From NCBI RefSeq assembly GCF_030371825.1, contig NZ_JAUDDM010000012.1: a stretch of DNA of 59,381 nucleotides; one strand, 5' to 3'. The notes beneath the pieces were generated by a model. It made no database searches. It was given only the letters and a program-made list of their open reading frames with translations, and was not told where the DNA came from. Below are positions 9,337 through 16,914 of this stretch, piece after piece; position 1 is the first letter of the stretch, and each line of letters opens with the position of its first letter. Made by a program: the position numbers and the translations under genes. Origin of the DNA: Collinsella sp944321445 (GTDB taxonomy: Bacteria; Actinomycetota; Coriobacteriia; Coriobacteriales; Coriobacteriaceae).

Positions 9337-9429
9337 GGAAAGACCCAGCCCGGCGTAAACCCTTCGCTCAGTCCTCGCGCTTCGCGCTGCGATAGATCGC
9401 TCAGGGATTACGTCGGGCCGGGTCTTTCC
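9337..9429. repeat. Inverted repeat with modular centre after the LTA-synthase-like gene
   Basis: 22-base arms (9337-9358 and 9408-9429) pair with two or three mismatches. The centre carries TTCGCTCAG, GTCCTCGC and GCTGCGA, the last two also present in the centre of the kup hairpin (5765-5791). TTCGCTCAG plus a following CCTCGCG also occurs in the tRNA-linked cassettes. Confidence 0.6.
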
Positions 9430-9501
9430 GGAGGTGACGTTGCTGAATCTTCGTGCCGTGCTTGGTTGGGGAGATCCAGGAGCCTAGTTTTTTAATTTGG
9501 T

Positions 9502-9526
9502 GAGGCCCGGGGTTGCCCCGGGCCTC
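9502..9526 (+). terminator. Intrinsic terminator between convergent genes
   Basis: 11-bp stem GAGGCCCGGGG / CCCCGGGCCTC, TTG loop, then TGTTTGCTT on the plus side. No T tract follows on the minus side. Confidence 0.7.
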
Positions 9527-9533
9527 TGTTTGC

Positions 9534-10082
9534 TTAGAGGGAGGATTTGGCGGCGCTGATGATGGCTGCTAGATCTTCCTTGGTGGGGTGCGGTTGGGCG
9601 GCGTCGAAGTTTTCGATCATGGCATTGATCTTGGGGTCGTCGGGGTTTTGGGCGAGCATGCCCTCGTAGCGCTGGCGGACGGATTGGGGCATCTTGCCCT
9701 GGCACATGGCGCCGCCCAGGTAGACGGTATCCTGGGGAAGCTTGCCGCGCACGCCGGTGAGAATGCGGTCGAAGTAGGCTGCGGAGCCGCCGAAGCCTGC
9801 TGTTCCGAACAGGAAGACGCGCTTGCCAGACAGGGACTGGAGGACGTCTGCCACCTCGTCGGTGCAGGAGCCCTTGTCGCACCAAAAGCCGATGAGCGAT
9901 GTGTCTGCCGCCTGGGCGGCTGCGCGCACCTGCTCGACCGTATCTGGCGTGATTTCCTCCAGAAGCACGTCTGCCTGGGGATATTCCTGCTCGAGCGCCT
10001 GCTCGAGGGCTTGGGCGACGGCACGCGTGTTGCCGCCTCGGCTGTTGTATGCCACGAGAATGGTCTGCTGGTTGCTGCTCAT
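9534..10082 (-). CDS. Flavodoxin-like protein (flavodoxin_3 / BilS-like)
   Basis: 182 residues. ILVAYNSRGGNT at the N-terminus is a flavodoxin phosphate-binding loop for FMN. GFWCDKGSCTDEV and LFGTAGFGGS fit the short flavodoxin-like group (Pfam Flavodoxin_3) that includes BilS, the proposed partner of the gut bilirubin reductase BilR. No bilR-like gene is near, so the name is only a resemblance. It probably carries electrons in the cytoplasm. The ribosome site is weak (TAGGCGG). Transcribed in the same direction as the next HAD gene, but 150 bases apart. Confidence 0.7.
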   Translation of the reverse strand: MSSNQQTILVAYNSRGGNTRAVAQALEQALEQEYPQADVLLEEITPDTVEQVRAAAQAADTSLIGFWCDKGSCTDEVADVLQSLSGKRVFLFGTAGFGGSAAYFDRILTGVRGKLPQDTVYLGGAMCQGKMPQSVRQRYEGMLAQNPDDPKINAMIENFDAAQPHPTKEDLAAIISAAKSSL

Positions 10083-10232
10083 GAAAACCGCCTATCTGTC
10101 GTGCGCGGGCGCACCGCGCATGGTCTGCTGTCGCTGGGGTCTATACCCCTTGGCCAGCGGAACATACGAAGCGCTGCATAAACGACACAGAGCGGCTAGC
10201 GGTTCGAGCCGAGTGACCGAGCGGTCCAGGGC

Positions 10233-11108
10233 CTAGAGATGCTCCTCGAGCCAGACGGCGACGCCATCTTCCTTCACCGAAGGGCACAGGTCGTCGGCGA
10301 TTGCCTTGATGTGCGGATCGGCGTTGCCCATGGCCACGAAGGTGCAGGCGCTTTGCGCGAAGGTCTCGTCGTTGCCGGAATCGCCGAACGCCACGGCGCG
10401 CGACTCGTCGATGCCCAGCTCGCGGCACAGAATGCCCAGCGCAGAGCCCTTGTTGACGCCCGCGCGCGTGATTTCGAGCTCCGTGGGACCCACCTGCGCC
10501 ATCTCCAGGCCGTCGAGCGGGCTTGCCTCCACCGCCTGACGTGCGGCGCCGAGCTCCTCGGGCGAGGCGAACATGCAGCCGATCTTGAAGACGTCGGTCG
10601 ACAAGCTGTCGAGCGCGGCGTCGACCGTGGACACTTCCTCCACCGAACCCCAACGGTCCGCGACGCTCTCAACGAAGCTGAAGTTCTCGCGCTCGGGCTC
10701 CTCGGGCATCTCGGCGCTGAACATCTCGTTGAGTGCGGCATCGAAGCACGTGCGGTTGGGCGCAAAGAGACTCCAACCTCCCTTGCCGGCACCATCGCCG
10801 ATGGAGCGCACCACGGACACGATCTCGCGCACCTGGTCGCGCGGCATCATGCGCGCCTTGACCATCGCGCCATCGCGGGCGCTGCTCACGCTTGCGCCGT
10901 TGACGGTGATGAGCCAGTCGAGCCACGGGGCCGACATGAGCGTTTGGCCCAGCATGTTGACGGGACGGCCGCTCGCAACCGAGATGCGCACGCCCGCGCG
11001 GTGCGCCGCCTCGAACGCACGGACCACGCGGGGACGGATATCCTCGTTATGCGGCTCGGCAAACACCGTGCCGTCCAGGTCGAAGGCGATGAGGTCGAAG
11101 TTCGCCAT
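10233..11108 (-). CDS. Cof-type HAD-superfamily phosphatase
   Basis: 291 residues. Motif I is FDLDGTVF, motif II SVASGRP, and the C-terminal FGDSGNDETF is the Mg2+-binding motif IV, with a type IIB cap between. It is a paralogue of the HAD protein at 156-971, with similar layout but low identity. Substrate not predictable. AGGAG lies upstream of the ATG. Confidence 0.87.
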   Translation of the reverse strand: MANFDLIAFDLDGTVFAEPHNEDIRPRVVRAFEAAHRAGVRISVASGRPVNMLGQTLMSAPWLDWLITVNGASVSSARDGAMVKARMMPRDQVREIVSVVRSIGDGAGKGGWSLFAPNRTCFDAALNEMFSAEMPEEPERENFSFVESVADRWGSVEEVSTVDAALDSLSTDVFKIGCMFASPEELGAARQAVEASPLDGLEMAQVGPTELEITRAGVNKGSALGILCRELGIDESRAVAFGDSGNDETFAQSACTFVAMGNADPHIKAIADDLCPSVKEDGVAVWLEEHL

Positions 11109-11249
11109 GTGCTGCTCCTATCGAAATGCGCCGCCGCGAGCGCGCGGTTCATCAATTTGCCCGCACTATCTTAGCGAAAGAATGGCGACGTCACAGGACG
11201 TCTATCGTGTAGTTCTTCTGCCGTATTGGCCTCTCTGGGGACAGGCGCT

Positions 11250-11313
11250 GGGAAAATAGGGACAGGCACTTATTTCCCACCGGTGGGAAATAAGTGCCTG
11301 TCCCCATTTTCCC
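11250..11313. repeat. 64-bp palindromic repeat (GGGACAGGCAC family), copy 1
   Basis: 30-base arms around CCGG with a single mismatch. Nearly the same sequence recurs at 34098-34161, a stem variant at 43197-43260, and a half copy at 15595-15624. Such palindromes resemble REP/RAYT-type dispersed elements, but no transposase is in the window. Confidence 0.85.
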
Positions 11314-11322
11314 GCTTGCTGG

Positions 11323-13188
11323 TTAGGATTCGGCGAACTGGGAGTTGTAGAGTTCGGCGTAGGCGCCGCCCAGGGCGAGCAGCTCGTCGTGGGTGCCGCG
11401 CTCCAGAATCTGCCCGTCGCGCATGTAGAGGATGCAATCGGCATTGCGGATCGTGGAGAGGCGGTGCGCAACCACAAAGCTCGTGCGCCCGGCCATGAGC
11501 TCGTCGAAGGCAGCCTGAACCTGCAGCTCGGTACGGGTATCGATGCTGGAGGTCGCCTCGTCGAGCAACAGAATCGCCGGATCGGTGAGCATGACGCGCG
11601 CGATGCACAACAGCTGCTTTTGGCCCGTGGAAAACGAGCCACCGTCCTCGCCAATCACCGTGTCGTAGCCCTGCGGCAGCTGCGCGATGAACTTATCCGC
11701 ATGCGCACGGCGCGCGGCCTCGACGACCTCTTCGCGCGTGGCGTCGGGACGTCCGTAGGCGATGTTGTCGTGTACGGTGCCCTCGAACAGCCAGGTGTCC
11801 TGCAGCACCATACCGAAGCTACGGCGCAGGCTCGCGCGCGTGATGTCATGCGTGTCGTGCCCGTCGAGCTCGATTGCGCCCGCGTCGATGTCGTAGAAAC
11901 GCAGCAGGAGGTTGATGAGGGTCGTTTTGCCGCAGCCGGTGGGTCCTACCAGGGCAAAGCTCATGCCAGGCTTCGCGTCCACACAGATATCCTGCAGCAG
12001 CTTGCGGTCCTTCACGTAGCTAAAGTCCACGTGCGACAGGCTGACGGCACCCTGCGGGTCGGTGAGCTCGAGGGCGTCGGCGGCGTCGGGCTCCTCCTCC
12101 GTCGCATCGAGCAGCGCGAACAGGCGACGCGCCGAGGCGTAGGCCGTCTGGATTTGCGTGATGACGCTCGTGACCTCGTTGAACGGCTTGGTGTACTGGT
12201 TGGCGTAGGACAGGAAGGTCTGCACCTCGCCCACCGTGAGCTGCGCAGGAACGCCCGTGATGACGCCCATGCAGCCAATGACCGCAACCACGGCGTAGAT
12301 GAGGTTGTTGATGAAGCGCGTGCCGGGGTTCGACAGCGAGCTCAGGAACTGCGCACGCTCGCCGGCGGTGTAGAGCTCGCCGTTCAGGGCATCGAAGCCC
12401 TGCTGCGCGTCATTGCCGTGCGAGAAGGTGTTCACCAGGCGCTGGTTTCCCACGTATTCCTCAATATAGCCGCCGAGCTGGCCTTGCACGCGCTGCTGAT
12501 CGATGAAGCTGCGATTGGAGAACTTGGCGATGAGCGACGCGGCGAGCACGGACGCGGGGGTCACGAGCACCACGACGATGGCCATGGGAACGGAGATGGA
12601 CAGCATGAACACCAGGGTACCCAGAATGGTGACCACGCCGGTGAAGAGCTGGGTGAAACCCTGGAGCAGACCGTCGCCCACCTGGTCGACGTCGTTCACC
12701 ACGCGCGAGATGAGGTCACCGTGCGGGTGCGCATCGATGAAGGACAGCGGCATGCGGCTGACCTTTTCGCTGGCCTCGATGCGCATGTCGCGCACCGTCT
12801 CGTAGCACAGGCGGTTCACGCAGTAGCCCTGGAGCCACTGGAACGCGGCGGCGCCCACCACGACCAGGGCGAGCGTTTGCACGAGCGGCATGAGGGCATC
12901 GAAATCGACGCGGCCCGTGTCGATGATGAGGTCGATGCCGCGACCGATAAGGATCGGCGTGTAGAGCTGCAGCACCACGGAGATGGCGGCCGAGACGAAC
13001 GAGACGGAGAACGAGAAGGCGTGCGGGCGCACGTAGGACAGCAGTCGGCGCGTGACCTGCATGGTGGAGAGGCGCGCGCCGCCGATGTCACCGCGCGGGG
13101 TCTCGCCACCTTCGCCGTTGAGGTTGTCGTTACCGGAGACGCTCGCCGTGACGGTCGAGACGGATCCTGCGGAGGCGTACGGGTTCAT
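11323..13188 (-). CDS. Heterodimeric ABC exporter subunit with consensus Walker B
   Basis: 621 residues: about 60 polar residues, a six-helix membrane domain (about 65-350) and an ATPase domain with Walker A GPTGCGKTT, signature FSTGQ and Walker B ILLLDEATSSID. Walker B keeps the catalytic Glu, but the signature departs from LSGGQ. The partner gene has the opposite pattern, so one consensus and one degenerate ATP site form at the dimer, as in BmrCD, LmrCD and TM287/288. It overlaps the partner by ATGA. The exporter probably moves drugs, lipids or peptides out; the substrate is unknown. Confidence 0.92.
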   Translation of the reverse strand: MNPYASAGSVSTVTASVSGNDNLNGEGGETPRGDIGGARLSTMQVTRRLLSYVRPHAFSFSVSFVSAAISVVLQLYTPILIGRGIDLIIDTGRVDFDALMPLVQTLALVVVGAAAFQWLQGYCVNRLCYETVRDMRIEASEKVSRMPLSFIDAHPHGDLISRVVNDVDQVGDGLLQGFTQLFTGVVTILGTLVFMLSISVPMAIVVVLVTPASVLAASLIAKFSNRSFIDQQRVQGQLGGYIEEYVGNQRLVNTFSHGNDAQQGFDALNGELYTAGERAQFLSSLSNPGTRFINNLIYAVVAVIGCMGVITGVPAQLTVGEVQTFLSYANQYTKPFNEVTSVITQIQTAYASARRLFALLDATEEEPDAADALELTDPQGAVSLSHVDFSYVKDRKLLQDICVDAKPGMSFALVGPTGCGKTTLINLLLRFYDIDAGAIELDGHDTHDITRASLRRSFGMVLQDTWLFEGTVHDNIAYGRPDATREEVVEAARRAHADKFIAQLPQGYDTVIGEDGGSFSTGQKQLLCIARVMLTDPAILLLDEATSSIDTRTELQVQAAFDELMAGRTSFVVAHRLSTIRNADCILYMRDGQILERGTHDELLALGGAYAELYNSQFAES

Positions 13189-15074
13189 CGAGCCTCACCT
13201 CCTTCGAAGGCAAGGTTGGGAATGTGGGGTGCTGCGGACAGAGCCGGAGCGGACGGGGCCGCTTGCGCCGGGGTCGCCGGGATAGGGGTCGCTCCGCCGA
13301 GCTCTTCGCGCTTGAGCTGCGACAGGCAGATCTCCTCGTAGAGCGGGCAGGTTTTGAGCAGCTCATCGTGGGTGCCCAAGCCGGCGACGCTGCCGTGCGA
13401 CATGACGCAGATGAGGTCGGCGTCGCGCACGGACGACACGCGCTGGCTCACGATCACCGTGGTGAGCGGCAGGCCGCCCGCAGCTCTCTCCTGCCGACTG
13501 CGCGCGTGCACGGCGCGGCGCAAGGTGGCGTCGGTTTTGAAGTCGAGCGCAGAGGCGGAGTCGTCCAGGATGAGGATGAGCGGGCTGCCCACGACGGCGC
13601 GGGCGATGGTAAGGCGCTGGCGCTGTCCGCCGGAGAAGTTCTTTCCGCCTGCTTCCACCGGCGCATCCAGGCCTTTCGGCAGCTTGCGCACGAAGTCTGC
13701 AGCCTGGGCGCACTCGAGGGCGGCCCACAGTTCGTCGTCGGTCGCGTGCGGATCGCGCCAGGTGAGGTTGGAGCGGATGGTGCCCGAGAGCAGCGAAGCG
13801 CGCTGTGGGACCGTTCCCACCACGTGGCGCAGCTGGTCGAGCGGCCAGCGGCGGACGTCGGTTCCCATGACCTCGACCGCGCCGGAGCGCACGTCGTACA
13901 GGCGCGGGATGAGCGAGACGAGCGTGGTCTTTCCCGAGCCGGTGCCGCCGATGACACCGAGCGTCTGGCCGGCGTTCACCTGCAGCGTCACGTTGTCCAG
14001 CGTGTTGGCCTGCGCATCGCCGAACGCGAAGCACGCGGCGTCGAAGCGCAGCGCAGGGGCGGCCGTGCCCGCAGTGACCTGCTGCGCGGAGGGCAGCTCG
14101 ACTGCGGTGTTGCCCTCGTCGGTAATGCTAGGCTCGCAGTGAAGCACCTCGTTCACGCGCGAGGCGCTCGCGCTTGCCTTGGTGAAGACGACTACGAGAT
14201 TCGCCACGTAGACGATGGAGAGGAGCGTCTGCGTCATGTAGTTCACGAACGCCATGACCTCGCCCTGCGTAAGATCGCCCACGTTCACCTGGATGCCGCC
14301 CATCCACAGGATGGCGCACACGCCCAGGTTCATGACGAGGAAGGTGACAGGGTTCAGGATGGACGAGAGCTTGCCCACCGCGATGGCGACTGCGGACTGC
14401 TCGTAGGCGGCCTGGCGGAAACGCTCGCGCTCGTGGTCTTCGCGCACGAAGGCACGGACGACGCGCGCGCCCGAAAGGCCCTCGCGCGTGATGAGGCCAA
14501 TGCAGTCGAGCTTGGCCTGCATCTGCTTGAAATACGGCACACAGCGGGCCATGACGAGCCAAAACACCAGGCCGATGAGCGGCGTGGAGATGAGGAAGAT
14601 CACGCCGAGCTTGAGATCGATGAGCAGCGCCGCGACCATGGAGCCCACAGCGAGGAACGGCCAGCGGATGAGCTGGCGGACACCCAGGGCAATAGCGAGC
14701 TGGATTTGGTTGATGTCGTTGGTAATGCGCGTGATGAGCGAGGGGGTGCCGAAGCGGTCGAGCTCGACGTTGGCGAACTCGTTGATGCGGCGGTAGAGGG
14801 CAGAGCGCATATTGGTACCCATCCCCTGCGAGGCCAACGCCGCCATCTTCTGGCACACGAGCGTGAAACCCATGCCGATGACGGCCATGGCGAACAGCAG
14901 CAGGCCGTAGCGCAGGACGGCATCGGCATCGCGTGCGCCAACGCCCTCGTCGATCATGCGGGCGATGACGAGCGGGGTAAGAAGGTCGAAGAAGACTTCG
15001 AGCAGCTTGCAGGCCGGGCCGATGACGAAGTAGCGGCGAAAGCCCGCGGAAAAGCGCGTAAGCAGTTCGAGCAT
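13185..15074 (-). CDS. Heterodimeric ABC exporter subunit with degenerate Walker B
   Basis: 629 residues, with six membrane helices followed by an ATPase domain: Walker A GGTGSGKTT, canonical signature FSGGQ, and Walker B LILDDSASALD with Asp in place of the catalytic Glu. That substitution is typical of one half of heterodimeric exporters. A proline/alanine-rich tail of about 30 residues follows. ATG 15074 is preferred to upstream starts at 15101 or 15143 because AAAGGT lies upstream and the family begins with a short helix there. First gene of the two-gene operon. Confidence 0.9.
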   Translation of the reverse strand: MLELLTRFSAGFRRYFVIGPACKLLEVFFDLLTPLVIARMIDEGVGARDADAVLRYGLLLFAMAVIGMGFTLVCQKMAALASQGMGTNMRSALYRRINEFANVELDRFGTPSLITRITNDINQIQLAIALGVRQLIRWPFLAVGSMVAALLIDLKLGVIFLISTPLIGLVFWLVMARCVPYFKQMQAKLDCIGLITREGLSGARVVRAFVREDHERERFRQAAYEQSAVAIAVGKLSSILNPVTFLVMNLGVCAILWMGGIQVNVGDLTQGEVMAFVNYMTQTLLSIVYVANLVVVFTKASASASRVNEVLHCEPSITDEGNTAVELPSAQQVTAGTAAPALRFDAACFAFGDAQANTLDNVTLQVNAGQTLGVIGGTGSGKTTLVSLIPRLYDVRSGAVEVMGTDVRRWPLDQLRHVVGTVPQRASLLSGTIRSNLTWRDPHATDDELWAALECAQAADFVRKLPKGLDAPVEAGGKNFSGGQRQRLTIARAVVGSPLILILDDSASALDFKTDATLRRAVHARSRQERAAGGLPLTTVIVSQRVSSVRDADLICVMSHGSVAGLGTHDELLKTCPLYEEICLSQLKREELGGATPIPATPAQAAPSAPALSAAPHIPNLAFEGGEAR

Positions 15075-15273
15075 ATGGCGTGGACCTTTACGGACGTGCA
15101 TGCCGGTGGGCCGGCGTGCGGTGTGCAGCCAATGGTTAATCATACGCTAGAGGGTTGCTCGATTCATCAAGCGCACGTAACCGTTCCTGTTTGTTGAAGG
15201 GGCTGTGGCGGGGCGCTGGCTGCGGGTGGAGCGGGCTGGCTGATGCTGCTGTGGTCGCGGAGGGGGTTTGTTG

Positions 15274-15344
15274 TTTCTACTTGCCGTTTCGTTCGCTAAC
15301 CGGTGCATTTTCTGACAGTTAGCGAACGAAACGGCAAGTAGAAA
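15274..15344. repeat. Perfect 27-bp inverted repeat with 17-base loop
   Basis: Arms 15274-15300 and 15318-15344 match perfectly, giving a 71-base hairpin-forming unit in the gap between ffs and the ABC operon. It has no T tract, so it is not a typical terminator. The sequence is not shared with the other palindromes in the window. A further GC hairpin (CCCCGC/GCGGGG) follows at about 15351-15372. Confidence 0.8.
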
Positions 15345-15439
15345 TTATTGACCCCGCGTCTGCGGCGCGGGGTGCTGTGCTGAGGCTGGAATATGAGCTG
15401 GGGTTGAAAAAGCGCGCGGCCAGCGCGCGATCGAGGCAC

Positions 15440-15551
15440 AAAAAATGTGCGTTCGAGGGGAACGGGTGCCCGGCAGAGGCTCCTTATGGCTGCTTCCTCC
15501 CGGACCTGACCAGATTCGGAACGTATCGTCACCCGAACCCCTCGAACGCAC
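15440..15551 (-). ncRNA. ffs: Signal recognition particle RNA, small bacterial type (4.5S-like)
   Basis: On the minus strand the block 15481-15520 contains GGTCAGGTCCGG followed by GAGGAAGCAGCC, the conserved SRP domain IV tip that binds Ffh. The flanks pair into one long hairpin: GTGCGTTCGAGGGG at the 5' end and CCCCTCGAACGCAC at the 3' end. The mature RNA is about 105 nt (15447-15551), followed by a T tract (15440-15445). It pairs with Ffh to target membrane proteins. A good promoter precedes it. Confidence 0.95.
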
Positions 15552-15565
15552 AAGTGCAGATTTGT

Positions 15566-15594
15566 ATAGTAGCCCGTCTGCGGGCCGGTGTCTA
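15566..15594 (-). promoter_or_regulatory. Promoter of ffs
   Basis: On the minus strand, -35 TAGACA (15589-15594) and -10 TACTAT (15566-15571) are separated by exactly 17 bases and end 14 bases before the SRP RNA 5' end. Confidence 0.7.
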
Positions 15595-15624
15595 TGGGAA
15601 AAAAGTGCCTGTCCCTATTTTCCC
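15595..15624. repeat. Half copy of the 64-bp palindrome, reaching into the aminotransferase gene
   Basis: Matches the right half of the GGGACAGGCAC palindrome family. It contains the aminotransferase stop codon (15615-15617) and its last codons, so the element has become the end of that gene. Confidence 0.75.
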
Positions 15625-16853
15625 ATGACGTGGGCGATGCGCTCGCAGGCGTCAAGCAGCATGCAGCGCGGGCTCGGCACCACCATACGCTGGAAGAACT
15701 CGCCGCCTTGCGGGTCGAAGTTGGTGCCATCCTGCAGTAGGACGCGAGCATCCTCGTAGATGCGGCGGTGCAGCTCGGCGCCGTCGATACCCAGCGCACG
15801 GCAGCGCTCGGTGAAGTCGAACCACAGGATGTAGGTGCCCTCCGGCGCGCGAACGCTCACGTCGGGCAAGTGCTCGGCAAAGTAGGCGATCACCGTGTCG
15901 ATGTTCCCCTGGATGTAGGCGAGGCATTGCTCGAGCCAGTCTTCGCCTTCCTCGTAGGCGGCGATGGCGGCACTGATGGCAAACGGCGAGGGCTCGGCGT
16001 AGCCGCGAACTTCTTCAAAGCGCGCCTTGTCGGCGGCGTTGCTGAACACCATGTTCGTGGCGGGGAGGCCGGCCAGGTTGAACGTCTTGTTGGTGGCCGT
16101 GCAGGTAATGACGCGGGCTTCGGGCGCGGCCTGAGCCAGATGCACCATGTGGTGGCCGGGCGCCATGAGGTCGCCGTGGATCTCGTCTGCCACGATCAGC
16201 ACGCCGTGACGGCTGCAGATCTCTGCCAGGCGTGCGAGCTCTTCGGCCGTCCAGGCGCGGCCGACCGGGTTGTGCGGATTGCACAGGATGAGCATGCGGG
16301 CGTCGTCACGGGAGGCGAGCTCCTCCAGATTATCGAAGTCCATGGTGTAGTAGAGGTCGCCCTGCTCACTGTTGGCAGTGTGGCGCACCAGGTGATTGTC
16401 GAGCACGATGCGGCCGTTGCCCTCGACCGCGCCGGTGAAGGGCGGGTAGACGGGGCGCTGGATGATGATGGCATCGCCCGGCTGGGTGAAGGCGCGCACG
16501 CAGGTGTGGAGCGCCGACACCGTACCCGGGGAATACGAGGTCAACGAGGTATCGATGTCCCAGCCGTCGCGACGGGAGAACCAGGTGCGCAGCGCATCGT
16601 AATAGCGCGCGTTGCCCGCCAGACCCGAGTAGCCGAAGATGCCGTGGTCGACCGTGGCGTGCAGCGCGTCCAAGATGGGCTGGGCGCAGCGGAAGTCCAT
16701 ATCGGCGGTGAACAGCGCGATGTGGTCGTCGGCGATGGCCGACACGCCGCAGTGCTCGGCGGTCTCGGGCGAGGCACTCCACTTCTCCGAATAGCTCCAC
16801 CGGTCGTGGCGACGATCGATGATCTGGTCGAAGTTGTACGTGATGTGCTCCAT
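15615..16853 (-). CDS. PatB/MalY-family PLP aminotransferase (putative cystathionine beta-lyase)
   Basis: 412 residues, the usual fold-type I length. NPHNPVGRAWT, VADEIHGDL and TATNKTFNLAGL are the family motifs; the Lys in TNKTFN is expected to hold pyridoxal phosphate. MalY/PatB enzymes cleave C-S bonds of cystathionine or cysteine conjugates, releasing thiol and pyruvate. ATG 16853 is chosen because AAGGGAA lies upstream; the longer frame to 16898 has no such site. The last residues and stop codon come from a palindromic repeat half. It lies 61 bases downstream of the tadA-glycerate kinase fusion, on the same strand. Confidence 0.9.
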   Translation of the reverse strand: MEHITYNFDQIIDRRHDRWSYSEKWSASPETAEHCGVSAIADDHIALFTADMDFRCAQPILDALHATVDHGIFGYSGLAGNARYYDALRTWFSRRDGWDIDTSLTSYSPGTVSALHTCVRAFTQPGDAIIIQRPVYPPFTGAVEGNGRIVLDNHLVRHTANSEQGDLYYTMDFDNLEELASRDDARMLILCNPHNPVGRAWTAEELARLAEICSRHGVLIVADEIHGDLMAPGHHMVHLAQAAPEARVITCTATNKTFNLAGLPATNMVFSNAADKARFEEVRGYAEPSPFAISAAIAAYEEGEDWLEQCLAYIQGNIDTVIAYFAEHLPDVSVRAPEGTYILWFDFTERCRALGIDGAELHRRIYEDARVLLQDGTNFDPQGGEFFQRMVVPSPRCMLLDACERIAHVMGK

Positions 16854-16914
16854 GTTGGTGTTCCCTTCGCTTGCGTTCAACGACCCGCATCGTACCACGC
16901 GCGGCGCATGCCCG

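Noticed and set aside
13224..15197. Plus-strand frame opposite the ABC exporter
   Set aside because: Antisense shadow; the minus strand has all ABC motifs.
15377..15628. Small frames over the SRP RNA gene
   Set aside because: The sequence is a structured RNA with conserved domain IV, not coding.
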